Origin: Margaritispora aquatica
Lineage: Eukaryota; Ascomycota; Leotiomycetes; Helotiales; Discinellaceae
DNA: 64,000 nt
Reading direction: 5' to 3'
NCBI GenBank assembly: GCA_007644065.1
Contig: VJWN01000018.1
Coordinates: 682,001 to 746,000, forward strand
Positions 23,135-33,690 of this stretch are shown here, piece by piece (positions within the stretch are counted from its first letter, which is position 1; each line of letters opens with the position of its first letter). Position numbers and translations under genes: made by a program. The notes beneath the pieces were generated by a model that saw nothing but the letters and a program-made list of their open reading frames with translations, was not told the origin of the DNA and searched no databases.

Positions 23135-23534
23135 AAAAGGGTGGGATCATGTTCATTTACAGCTCGGGATATTGGAGTAAAGACGAATTATGCATATATG
23201 GGCGGTTTTCTAAAATGGGATGGATGGTGGGCTGGTTCATTGGCATCTTGCACTACTATACCCTTTTTCGCTCCTCGTCACTCAAGTTTCCAGCAGAGGC
23301 TTGCCAGTAGACACTTTTATCAGATTGACAGAATGATAAATACTGTTCAACATTGAAAGACTCGCCTACGTAGAAGCTACTTCACGTGATAGCATCCCAC
23401 TTTCCATCTCAGTCCGCTTCCCTCCTCGTCGCTTGTGCCGAGCAGTTCCTTACCCATAGTTTCACTTTATCGTTTTGAGCTCTTCAATCATTTGCCTCAT
23501 ATTGACTGCACGTCTCACTATTTAAAATATCATA
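23135..23534. promoter_or_regulatory. Upstream region of the DUF1989 gene
   Basis: About 400 bp between the copper-fist stop and the next gene. No site is recognised. Confidence 0.35.
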
Positions 23535-24888
23535 ATGGCTCATCCAAACCCAAGTCCTGCATATGACAATCCAATCGTCTACGGCGATAGAGAGCTTTAT
23601 GCCAGAATCGGGAAGATAGCCGAGGATTCTGATGAGAAGGTCAAGACGCTGGTGGAGGAGTTTGAGATCCCCATACGAAGCGGAAAGGCTTGGGTTGTTA
23701 AGAAAGGTAAGTCCATATATTCTTACATTTATCTTTCGTTATTTCGCGTATAAACAAGTGTGAGAATCTGGTTGGCGAGCAATTTGGTTGAATTTCAACC
23801 TCGCTTTGGAGATCAACAATTATCTCACGATATTCAACCTTCTTGCACACTCACTGCGTTTTTACCACTTCATTATCCCACACTCACCACCGCCACCAGG
23901 GCAACTCTGCACGCTCTCCACGCCCCACGGGCCCCAAGTCGGCGATCTAAACATCTTCTCGCTGCACAATCACCGCGAGCGCTTCTGGGCTGCGCGAACG
24001 AGGCAGCTGCACGCCTCGCACGTTAGCACTGGCGATCGGCTGTGGTCTAACTTGCCGTTCCTGAGACCGCTGTGCACCATCGTCGCGGATAGCCTCGGTG
24101 GTGAGAAGTATGGCGTGGATGGTGTCGATGAGCAGGGTGGAAGGTGTCATGATTTGTTGGGGACGAGGTGAGTGTGCTCCTAGGAGTTCGATTTTCGTCT
24201 TCGTGATGCTGGTGTTTGAGAGAGATGTGCTGATGATTGGTGTGTGTAGATGTGATCCTTATGGTGAGTGATGACCTGGATATATGTAGTGAAAGAGTGC
24301 AAGGAAAGCTAACTGATGGTGATCAAGTCAACAATCTCCTGAGCGGCGGAGATGACTTTGACTATCAATGCCACAGCAACCTCGTGCGTGCTGTTTTACC
24401 TTACGGTAGAACTGAGTTCGACGTCCACGATGTCCTTAACGTCTTCCAAGTGACAGGTCTAAACAAAGACGGCAAGTATTTTATGTGAGTCTCTCCTTTT
24501 ACCTCTTCACCTCCTCCCTCTCTACCCATCTCACACTCCACCCACCTCCTCCCAAATCCAAATCCAAACCACAGCACTAACCCCTCTCCTCCCCCTCCCT
24601 AGGTCCGCCTCCCCCGCAACGCCAACCTCACACCTCACCCTCTTCGCGGAAACCGACATCCTGTGCGCGCTGTCCACCTGTCCCGGCGGCGACCTCTCGG
24701 TGCACGGGTGGGGCGAGGACGCTGCGCAGCGCATGCTGGCGACGTGTCGCCCGCTGGGCGTGGCCGTGTATGAGATTGCGGATGCGGTGAGGGATGAGGT
24801 CTTGAAGGGGTGGAAGGAGAGTGAGGTTAGTGCATATGCGGGGATGCATGGGTTGAGGATTCCTGTTTTTGGCGAGGAGGTGAGGTGA
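23535..24888 (+). CDS. DUF1989 (urea carboxylase-associated family) protein
   Basis: Five exons (23535-23706, 23900-24167, 24250-24263, 24328-24484, 24603-24888) close to 298 residues. The family core is clear: GPQVGDLNIFSLHNHRERFW, DLLGTRCDPY, QCHSNL, FDVHDVLNVFQVTG, then FAETDILCALSTCPGGDLS. DUF1989 proteins occur beside bacterial urea carboxylase and are common in fungi. They are thought to act in urea or amidine metabolism, and the biochemical role is not settled for fungal versions. Exon 3 is only 14 nt and encodes part of the conserved CDPY segment, so its presence is well supported by homology. The conserved Cys/His residues at CDPY and QCHSNL could bind metal or be catalytic. The 3' exon is markedly GC-rich. 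Confidence 0.9.
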
Positions 24889-25614
24889 GGTGAGGGTATT
24901 TTTGGTTGGTTGGTTGGTTGATTGGATGGGATTATCAATAGGAATTAGAACTAGAGAGGGCTTCATATGATGCGTTCGAAGATGTCGAGTTTCTGCTTTC
25001 AACATCGCACTCGTAACGACACAATGGTCTCCTTTGTCGGAGATGTAAAAAATCATTCGTCTGCATAGGATATATAACTCAATAGCTGGACAGGTCACTT
25101 CTTGCTCAGAGCTGTCAGTTCTGATACATCTTATAAAGGAGAAGTGAAACAGGTTTATACTGTAGAGGATGATCGTTGGAAGTCACCTTTGTACCTACTC
25201 ACTACGTTACCTACCCATAATAGTTAAGATTTCAATGAAAATGAATAGCCGAGCTGCACCAAGTCACCATTATTGGGAGAGGAATTGTGAAAGTGTAAAA
25301 ATGAGTGCTTCTAACACCCAACCAATTTAGATCCCAGAGAACTTCTCATGAACAAAGCATGAGAAATGTACACGCGTTCTAGGAAGAAGCCGCTATCATT
25401 TTTAGACAAGTACTCCGATCAATTCACACCAGTATCTTCACCGAGCAGCAGAACCACCCAAAGTGAGATGCTTCCGAGTTCAATACCACCACCACATCGA
25501 TTTACCACCCATATGCAATCGCTTTCATAAACACGCTCCCGTCAGACTCTAGAGCTTCGTCCCTTATGAACCCCGTTAACGCCAGCAATGATCCCTAACG
25601 TTGCCTGCTTAGCA
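24889..25614. other. Convergent intergenic stretch
   Basis: About 700 bp between the stops of the DUF1989 and CK2 beta genes. It starts with a TTGG tetramer run near 24903-24920. No gene is seen. Confidence 0.45.
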
Positions 25615-26681
25615 TTACGAAAATATGTCCTCATTGGGCTCGATAGACATTGGGCTTCCATTGGGACGCTTGCTCTTCCTCACTGCTGGTCGTGGCCGTG
25701 TGGATGCGCCGTTCATACCAGTGCCCTCTTCCTCGCTCTCTTCAACATTATTATTAGCTGCCTCGTCCAATTCTCGAATATCTGAAGGTCTATCTCTCAG
25801 CCAACCCATTCGTGGGCCACTCCTAGCTCGCTCAGAAACCTTGAAGCCATAGATCTTGGGCTCATACATCTTTCCCTTGCCGAGGCCAGGCGCAAGGTTT
25901 GCCGCGTTAAAGCCATTAATTTTCTCATTATCGTTATCGTTGGCGGAGATAATAGGTATAGATCGCGGACCATGACCTCCAGCCAGAGTTTCTGCACCTT
26001 TCTTGCTAATATCATAATCGGGAAATGTAAGGAGGAAGAGTGCGCCAAAGGTTCGGCCAAAAAAGGCCCCATCCACATTTTGAAATCGAGAGTTGGGCGG
26101 AACGTAGACATCCAAGCACGAGGGGCAGAACAGCTTCACGGTGTCTTCTTGAGGCACATCGGAGAGTCCAACTGGTAATGTTCGAGTACCGTCGCAGTGC
26201 GTCCGAGGGCAGACTCCAAAGTGCGTCAATTCGTATTTCTCGGACATTTGTTGTATACCAGCGCGAGAGCAGATAAAACGTTGGTGGATCAGGCCGTAAA
26301 GCACTTCTGCAGAAGACTCAATTATGGACAAGTCCGATGCCATTCTGTGATGTCTCCTGTCGGCAGCTGCTCTTCGACCTGAACGTTCTTCGCCCTCTGC
26401 TGAATCATCCCCGTCCTCTTCTTCCTCATCTTCCTCTTCCTCTTCATCTTCTTCTGGCTCTACATCTAGAATCATCTTCGATTTTGTTAGCACAACACTA
26501 AAGCAGGAAAGACCAGACCTACCTCCAAGGCTTCTTTATACATAGCCACCTGCCCCTGCAGCCCAGTCAAGTTGAAGTCATCCTCTATGAAGTCCTCAGA
26601 TATCTCGGCAAAGTACTCATGCCCCAGGAGCGAGCAGAAGGACGAAATCCAAGATTCTGGAGTGCCTGAAGAAGTAGACAT
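25615..26681 (-). CDS. CKB1: Casein kinase II regulatory (beta) subunit
   Basis: Two exons (26681-26523 and 26475-25615, with a 47-bp intron) give 339 residues. The beta subunit stabilises the CK2 holoenzyme and recruits substrates, in nucleus and cytosol. The N-terminus SWISSFCSLLGHEYFAEI and EDFIEDDFNLTGL are diagnostic. The zinc site is formed by CPRTHC and FCPSC, and the core ends with FGALFLLTFPDYD. After MILDVEPEED there is a run of about 20 acidic residues plus an Arg-rich patch. Yeast Ckb1 also has an acidic insertion here, which metazoan CK2 beta lacks. The C-terminal tail beyond FKVSERAR is long, Asn/Glu/Pro-rich and probably disordered. It could equally be the paralogue CKB2, but the acidic insertion favours CKB1. 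Confidence 0.95.
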
Positions 26682-27886
26682 TTTTCGTTTCAGTAAAAAT
26701 ACCAGGGTATTGTGATCGTAGGTATTTTATAGTGTGAGATGGTCGCGATCTTTGCGCGGCCTCGTTTTGGAGGGGTAACAATGCTATCAAGCTCGTGGGC
26801 GCGGGGTTGATTGCGGGCGGCGCTTGCGAGGAAATTGTCGGTATGAGGTGCAGCAGCTTCGGAGTGGATAATCAATGTGGTTTAACTTCGTGCCAAATAT
26901 TGGAAGGCTTGTGAAAGTAGATTTTGGCACACGTCGCCCAGAGTCAGAGTCGCAGAAGTCTGTCGTGGTAGGGCAGCGGTAATCGTATCGCGCTTTGTTG
27001 ACTTCTTGATTGTGGTATTGTCGAGACACGATAGGACCTTTTTGTTGTCGACCTAGTGATAGATTTTACTGAATGGCAGAGGTGGAAGTGGAAGTGGGAA
27101 TGGGAGTGTCAGTCAAGAGAGAAATGTAGCAAATCGGAGTGGTGGGCATTCAGAGCTGCGACCTGTGAAGCGCAAAGCCTCGCACCTGGGGCTTCTGCAG
27201 TGGTTGCACTTGACCGGCCGGATCAACCTGTTCAGCCGAGTAGTAGGGTGATTATGTTGCCAAGGCTCAGGTTCAAGGACATTCCTCTTGTGGGTTCTTA
27301 TAATCTTACCAGGTAACGCACTCTGCGGTAGATTTTATATATACAATTATACAATTATTCTTTCTTGTAATTATAACACAAAAAGATGTCAACTAGGTAA
27401 CCGTTCAGGATACCTCGTGACCGACTAACGGAACGTTTCCTTGACTACCTACCTTATGGGCATTTTGATTCTGTGGCTGTGGCTGATTCTCCCATCCTTA
27501 AGGTATAATGTAGCATCACGTGCACGCCTTCCAAGTCTGGGGAATTTCAAGGTTGGTCTACCTTAAAGGTAGGTAGGCTCTCTAGCTTCTTTAGACGACA
27601 TAAGCTAGTTAGATACTTATATCAAAGCTACTATAACTAGTGAGCTCTATGTGAGTATAAGAGAGGTAGATTCCTACACGGAGAACACAAAAAACACCAA
27701 CATCACAATACAGGAGGTACACAAACTCGGACTTTATCAGACATTTCTGTGCTATATCCATCGCCCACATCCCAACCAGAATACAAAGCTCAATCGACCA
27801 ATTCGAGAGCAGGGCCCCAACGCCTCTCCATTTTATACATAGCCAAAACGCCAGCTATTTCATCAAATCATTAAACATCTACGTTG
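26682..27886. other. Intergenic stretch upstream of CK2 beta
   Basis: About 1.2 kb between the CK2 beta start and the stop of the iron transporter. A purine-rich GGAAGTGG-type run lies near 27075-27110. No gene is supported. Confidence 0.45.
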
Positions 27887-28932
27887 TCAAATCCCACCCT
27901 CTTTCTCATTGAAGAGACGAACCAGACCCATAGCAGCTCCAGCTGCAAGAGATCCTACCACGACCATTTGCACACCTCCAAAGCATCCAGCACGAAGATT
28001 CTTCCCTCCACCCCAGCCAACGACGACACATGTTTTCGCATATCCAAATGTAAACAACGCAAGAACCATTACTCCAATTGAGATGCACAGTCCTTGGTAT
28101 ACATCATCAACGCAGAAATATGGAATTAGTGGAAGCAGGCCACCAAGGAAATATGCAAGCGCAATTGTGAGCGCAGATGTTAAGGCTCTTGAAGAAGCAG
28201 GCTCTTCCTCGCAGTGCTGGAACTGCATTACAAAGTCAACGAGTCGTGGCGAGTTGGTGAGGTGGTTTGTCAAGCTGGCGATGGTTTCCTTGGGAACATC
28301 GTACGGTTGGAAGACTTCGCAAAGATCCTGCATAACGATTTGAGGATTTGTTGCAACGAGCATTTCCGTCTCTTCGCGTTGAGCCCGGTAGGAAGCCCTA
28401 TCTTGTGTTAGTTGTTTAACCAATACATAGCAGAAGGAGAAACGCACGCTTCGCTTTTCGCTCCGAGATACCCTCCAAGACCCATCGAGATCGCACCTGC
28501 AATCAATTCTGCGAATCCACCATACACAACCACTTTCGTGTTTCCAAGGGCAGATAATCCTGCAGTCAAGGCGAAGGGAACCGTTAGGCCATCGCTTAGT
28601 CCAATGGTTGCGTCCGAGACTATCCGCGCATCTATTCTGAAGCCTCTTCGTCCTGAGTTTGTCTTTTCACTCTTGGAGACAGTGGTTTGCGACTCGAGAT
28701 CTGCGGGCAATCTTCCGGTCGTAGCAACCGGTATGCTTGAAGCATTTTCTGATACTGGCAAGAGAGTCCGCGCATCGGTTTCTAGCAATAAAGGCTCTCG
28801 ACTGTCGTGGCTCCAATACCCTTCTGAGATATTGCAAGAAGCAGAATTTCGTTTTACGCCACTGGTATGGCGTGAAGGGATGGGCGTCAATGACTGCTTA
28901 AAGAAGAGGTTCTTCAAACCCACAAGCGACAT
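27887..28932 (-). CDS. CCC1: CCC1/VIT-family vacuolar iron/manganese transporter
   Basis: Two exons (28932-28448 and 28397-27887) close to 331 residues. The protein exports cytosolic Fe(II) and Mn(II) into the vacuole for storage and detoxification. A cytosolic N-terminus of about 100 residues is followed by the family hallmark around VSDATIGLSDGLTVPFALTA, then VVVYGGFAELIAGAISMGLG and GGYLGAKSEA. After the intron comes the cytosolic metal-binding helical region (EETEMLV to QFQHCEEEPASS) with several Glu residues. Three C-terminal membrane segments follow (ALTSALTIALAYFLGG, LCISIGVMVLALFTFGY, MVVVGSLAAGAAMGLV). Length and five-helix plan match the family. The upstream region holds four CCAAT boxes, in keeping with CBC-HapX iron control known for Aspergillus cccA. 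Confidence 0.93.
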
Positions 28933-30295
28933 GATGAAAATAGGTATTGGATTGACGTTTACACGCTTTCTGTGATTCTGTGAATAGTGGGTATTGTATG
29001 CTCTCGAGGTTTAGTGGTTTCTGAGTGTTACAAAGGTTGATGTTGTGGATACAAGTAATCGTGCTGTTTGCTTGTCTCACCATAAAACCAGCTCGTGGTC
29101 GGTCATGCCAGGTCTATATAGGAAAGGAAGCAGCACGATTCATGCGGCTTTTACCTGCAACTTGTCACGCTCATCTTATTGACAGAGCCGTAATCCCATC
29201 GACCTCGAGAGACACTTCCTATACTCCGTACAAACCGAGTAGCCTTTCTTTACTGCTGCAGATCCTTGTGCCTTCGTTGTAGCAGCCGATTGGCTGAATG
29301 GCGCAACTTTCCCTGTGTGATTGGTTTTCAATGTATCGTTATTGGTCCATTGGCCATTTCCACAACAATGCGGGGCATATTTTAAATGGCTATGTAAATC
29401 GGTGTCTCTCTTTTTGTTCACATTCTTCTGCCTTTTTGGGGAGAATGGCTGAAAGCTTATGTTTTGGTTGTTAATGCAAGGCTTCCTATTTGTCCGGTAT
29501 CAAGAACGTTCTGTACTTTCAACGTTTTCAAGGTTTGTAGCAGGCTGACAGCTGTCTAGGAAAGTCTTTCTCGCATAGCAACTGGTTGTCCCTTGCGGTG
29601 AACAACGCCTTTGGGGGTTCCAGATTCACCACGGGACCGAGGGCAGTAGTAATGTCCGATTTTCAATTGGTGCTTGATACAAACAAGACATCCCATGGTG
29701 ATATCCATCAAATTAATGTTTACAAATTCAAGTGCAGAAGTGACACAGATGGCTTGGTGCTATCTCATTGCAGAAGGATTCGAATCGAGGTAAGCGATGT
29801 TGGCGTTGCGAATGAGGTATCTTTGCGAAAGCCGACATGTCTCAACTCCGAGTTTGTAGTGTCTGTTATGTGACATGTGCGAGTGAAAGGAGTGATATTT
29901 GAACACTTGGCGTTGTACTATAAACATGAAGACCGACTATCAACCAACCAACCACCCAAAGAAAGAGGTAGAAAGAATCGTGTAGCATCAAGACTTGCTA
30001 ATACGTAGGCAGTAATTACAGTGCTTTCTCCTTCACAAGTGGAATGGCTAGACATCACAACACTTTATGTAATCTCAATAGGTAGACGAGGCGCAAACAC
30101 AGGTCGAATACCGGTAACATCCTTTCATTTCCTACATCAGAACGGAGAGGTATCAAGCATAACGCCATATCCTCCCTGGTGTCCATTCTCCATCATTCAA
30201 TCATTGCTTATCGAGCCTGTGTCTCCTCCAACCAGCCATTGTCTCATATCATATATTCTGCCATCCATCTATCCATCTCATCCATCACTCACATC
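28933..30295. promoter_or_regulatory. Upstream region of the iron transporter, with CCAAT-box cluster
   Basis: About 1.4 kb without a supported gene. Four ATTGG pentamers on the plus strand (29289, 29320, 29341 and 29349) read CCAAT in the direction of the transporter gene, 350-420 bp before its start codon. The remainder shows only short, featureless frames. Confidence 0.45.
29289..29353 (-). promoter_or_regulatory. Four clustered CCAAT boxes upstream of CCC1
   Basis: Four CCAAT pentamers in gene orientation fall within 65 bp. In aspergilli the CCAAT-binding complex with HapX controls the homologous gene cccA by iron status. Function here is inferred from that knowledge; only the pentamers are observed. 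Confidence 0.4.
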
Positions 30296-30487
30296 CTAGG
30301 CACCACCTTCTCTCTTTGCATACTCGTCCTCCATCAGCTCTGCGTACAGCTCATCCGCCGCCAGCTCAGCGTCTGTCTTCAGTGTAGGTGGATTTTGAGT
30401 CTGTGGTGCAGAAGTTGAGGTCGTGGTGGTAGGCTCGTCGCTTGGGTTTGCGGCTCTGGCGCCATATTGAGAGGTTGATGTAGGCAT
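30296..30487 (-). CDS. Short conserved-looking protein (63 aa)
   Basis: Intronless ATG-initiated frame. The first 40 residues are Thr/Ser/Pro-rich and probably disordered. The C-terminus (AELAADELYAELMEDEYAKR then EGGA) looks like a structured acidic helix, and I recall the EDEYAKREGGA-type ending in short, function-unknown fungal proteins. No signal, membrane segment or known domain. Its upstream region contains one copy of the direct repeat that also lies beyond the HeLo-like gene at 34.7 kb. The gene is independent of the NLR pair as far as can be seen. Confidence 0.55.
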   Translation of the reverse strand: MPTSTSQYGARAANPSDEPTTTTSTSAPQTQNPPTLKTDAELAADELYAELMEDEYAKREGGA

Positions 30488-30988
30488 AGTGGTCTGTAAT
30501 ATTTGGGATGTTTGAAAAGGTATTCTTGGATATCTTGAGATTGGACTCCATGAACGAAGTGGGAGAGCTCAACTGAAGCTCAAATACCCCACAGTGTGGC
30601 GATTGTCCTGTGGCGCAGTGATTTACATGTTACTAGCCGCGACAACTTTTTGCCTTCAAATCACTTCTCTCATCATCGTTCCGAATCTATCGCTCCAGCC
30701 AGCTGCATTCAACATCGTGATGGTTTGTAGTGTTGGAGGTGCATGGAAATTATTGGGATTCTTGAAATTGAACTAAATGATTTAACGTTCATCTATGCGT
30801 GTACCACTATCCGTCTTTGAACCTAAGGTACATTCCCCTACTCCGAATATCAATTGGAATCTTGCCTGAAATTAACGAGATCGAAAATGTGTTTGAAAGA
30901 AGAGATCAAACCCTTAGAGAAAGTGCCTATAAGTTATTCAACGCGTATTTATATAGTACTACTATATTAGTACGATACACTTAAAGGT
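30488..30988. promoter_or_regulatory. Upstream region of the 63-aa gene and 3' flank of the NLR
   Basis: About 500 bp holding the left copy of the direct repeat (core at 30595-30619) and AT-rich sequence up to the NLR stop codon. No further gene. Confidence 0.4.
30570..30680 (+). repeat. Left copy of a direct repeat flanking the NLR/effector pair
   Basis: Contains a 25-bp core (30595-30619, TGTGGCGATTGTCCTGTGGC then GCAGT) identical to 34698-34722. Similarity continues imperfectly on both sides, for example GACAACTTT..GC downstream and CAA..C tracts upstream. The copies are about 4.1 kb apart in the same orientation. Confidence 0.8.
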
Positions 30989-33509
30989 CTAGTTTAGCCT
31001 ATCTGTGTTCAGTATTTTGGACACTGCAACGCTCTTTTGTTCAGCCTTCCAACCGTCTAGAGTTCTGCAACATGATACAGAGTGGGGATGATTGTGTCCT
31101 AAAACACGTTTCTGTGATTGTACACATTCTTCAAGAAGTCTTAAAGCTTCAGTGTCTTTGCCGTTTCTCTTCCATGCGAACGCCAAGTTGTTCATACTCG
31201 TCAACGTGGAAGGGTGGTCTACTCCGAGCTTCGTCTTGCTGGTCTCCATAACTTGTACAAGTAGCTTTTCAGCATCATCCCACCGGCCTTGTTTCATATA
31301 CGTCGCTGCTAGGTTGGCCATACTCGTGAGCGTAGAAGGGTGGTCTAATCCGAGTATCGTTTCACTTGTTTCTATAACTTGTACAAACAGCTTTTCAGCA
31401 TCATCCCACCTGCCTTGTTTCATATACGTCGATGCTAGGTTGGCCATACTCGTTAGCGTAGAAGGGTTGTCTACTCCGAGCTTCGTCTTGCTGGTCTCCA
31501 TAACTTGTACAAGTAGCTTTTCAGCATCACCCCATCGGCCTTGATTCATATACGTCGATGCTAGGTTGTTCATACTGGTCAGCGTAGAAGGGTGGTCCAC
31601 TCCCAGCTTCGTCTTGCGAGACTCTATAACTTGTACAAATAGCTTTTCAGCATCATCCCACTGACCTTGGTTCCAAAGCGTCGATGCTAGGTTGGCCATA
31701 CTTATTAACGTATCTTGATGGTCTATTCCGAGCTTCGTCTTACGAGTCTCCATAACTTGTACCTCTAGCTCTTTAGCAGTATCCCACCGGCCGTTTAAGC
31801 TATACACCAAACCCACCATTGCCATCCCATTTAGAGTATCATTGTGCTCATTACCGAGAATCTTCTTTTGAACTTTCATTGCATGAATCGCCATTTTCTC
31901 CGCCTCTACGCCTTTCCCTACTCTCCACGCGTACGATGCTGCCTTATATAGCACTGAGGCCCAATCTGTTAAAGAGTCTTGTTCCTTTGGCTTCTGTGTT
32001 ACTGCCGATTGTGCGTGTGGGAAGAGTGCTCGGCACCTTTCCCAATTCTCGTAACCTCCCATCGGAAGCTCTGCGTCAAGATTCTTAATAAACCGATTTT
32101 TCCACCTTTCTATCTGTTCGTGTGTTTCAAGCCATTTCCGCGTTGCCAACTGTACTAGTCCGTGCATTTCAAATGTTGTGCCATTGGCGTTGATGGAGAT
32201 AAACGAGTAGTTTCGTAGGACTGAGACATCCTCTTCAAACCTATCGCTCATAGAAGACTGTGATGCGCTACCTTCTTCATCATCACTATAGCCAATGTCG
32301 TTATCAACACAATTGCCTGCGGTGGTGTCTCTTTGGCTTTGGCTTGATTCTTTTTGCTCGCTTCGATTTCGAAGTAGAGTATCAGGGATTCCTTGCCGGT
32401 CGAAAAAGCTCATAAGTGATAGGAGATCAGCTGCTGATGGTCTAATCTTGCGAATATAATCGAACGATATCTGCCAAGTAATGATGATTGAATTCTTCGC
32501 CTCCCTATCTCGGCGGAGCTGCTTGCCATCGTAGTCTAGAAGACTCGCTCTCTTACGATCGCTCTCGCGAAAGCTCTGTAGATACTCTCGTACGGAAAAT
32601 CGAGGTTTCCTCCGTAAGATATATGCAGCTGCCTGAACAATTGCGAGCGGCATAAGCTCAAGTTCTACGAGAAGCTCAGCAGCAGTATCAGCGTCGTCCC
32701 CTCCCAGCTTGTTCGCGAAGAGTTTCAACGCATCTTCACTACTCATTGGGTCGATTTTGATGATGTCGCGCTGTTCAACTAGATTCAGGGCTTCATCTTC
32801 GCTTCGCGTTGTTATCAGAACCGATCCATGCTGACACTGCGGCAGGTATGACATGAGTGATGGTAAGTTCCCGCTCTCTATGCCGCTTGTTCGGCCGGAA
32901 CTTCGAGCCTCAACAAGGAAGCTAGCATCGTCCACATTATCAAGTATAAGAGCCCATTTCCCCTTCTTTTCATCGCACAGCCAGTCGTGCACTAGCTGAA
33001 AAATATTGGCCGCTGGATTCTGCCGCCCTGGGACCTTGACACGGTCTGCAATATCTCGAAAGCTCTGCTCAAACCGAGAGGCATTGCTTGCGTGGGCCCA
33101 GAAGACCCATGTCTCCGGCAAGCGGTCTCGCGTTCGATAGGCGTATTCGATGGCAAGTTGCGACTTTCTTCACAGCGGTTAGCAATGCGTATTGACAGAA
33201 GCATTTGCGCTCACCCGACGCCGCCCAGGCCAACGAGCGCGATCCGGGATCCTAAGACAGCACATTTCTGGTGAATCTGGTTGAGTATCGCTCGCTCGAC
33301 GAAGTCTGTATCGCGACTAAAGGGTATGACGATTGACGGGTTCGGTGTGGTCTCTGATCGCTCTGGGGACATCATTAGCGCCAGGCCAGGTTGGACATTT
33401 GCGACTTACCAGGAGGGGGATGGTGATGGAATTGCGTATTGACGGGACCGTTGATTATTCCAGCTTGGAAGCCTGAGTTGCCCTCGCGAAATGATATCGT
33501 GGATGCCAT
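30989..33509 (-). CDS. NB-ARC/TPR NLR (STAND) with N-terminal amyloid-like motif
   Basis: Three exons (33509-33410, 33362-33215, 33167-30989) close to 808 residues. Residues 11-21 are NSGFQAGIING, nearly identical to the C-terminus of the divergent HeLo-like gene. After a His/Pro-rich linker comes a nucleotide-binding domain: P-loop GLGGVGKS (about 78-85, split by an intron), Walker B LILDNVDD (about 156-163), GSVLITTRS, and the GxP motif as MPLAIVQAA. A winged-helix-like part (DLLSLMSFFDRQGIP) and an acidic Ser-rich loop follow. The C-terminal third has about seven 42-residue TPR units of the kinesin-light-chain type (DHPSTLTSMANLASTYMKQG). In known fungal systems such receptors oligomerise on ligand binding and the N-terminal motif templates amyloid folding of a cell-death effector. 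That role is inferred. The conventional frame start at LPETW would miss the P-loop; the two upstream exons restore it. Confidence 0.9.
31090..31870 (-). repeat. Tandem TPR-coding repeats with exact 126-bp period
   Basis: Inside the NLR gene the same block recurs every 126 bp. The marker ACTTGTAC starts at 31251, 31377, 31503 and 31629, and a variant ACTTGTACC at 31755. Units are nearly identical at nucleotide level, including third positions, which implies recent expansion or homogenisation. Confidence 0.9.
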
Positions 33510-33690
33510 TACAGTAGAGGTTTTGCGACGGAGTGCTAGTAGCAGCTGTTTATATCGTTGTCGTTGGCCATCCTTCGGCCGTAATGACCTGCAGCGACCT
33601 CCCAGTCAGACTGACAGCGCTTCCAAGGCCTCAGCCTGAGCCCATAGTTATGTCTTCTTTCCCGCCTACTTCTGTTATCAACAAACACAA
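33510..33690. promoter_or_regulatory. Bidirectional promoter of the NLR/effector pair
   Basis: Only 181 bp separate the two divergent start codons, so the promoters must overlap. This favours co-expression. No specific site is recognised. Confidence 0.6.

Noticed and set aside
22497..23156. 219-codon minus-strand frame opposite the copper-fist gene
   Set aside because: Antisense shadow of the Cys/Pro-rich coding sequence, with His/Arg-rich, repeat-like composition.
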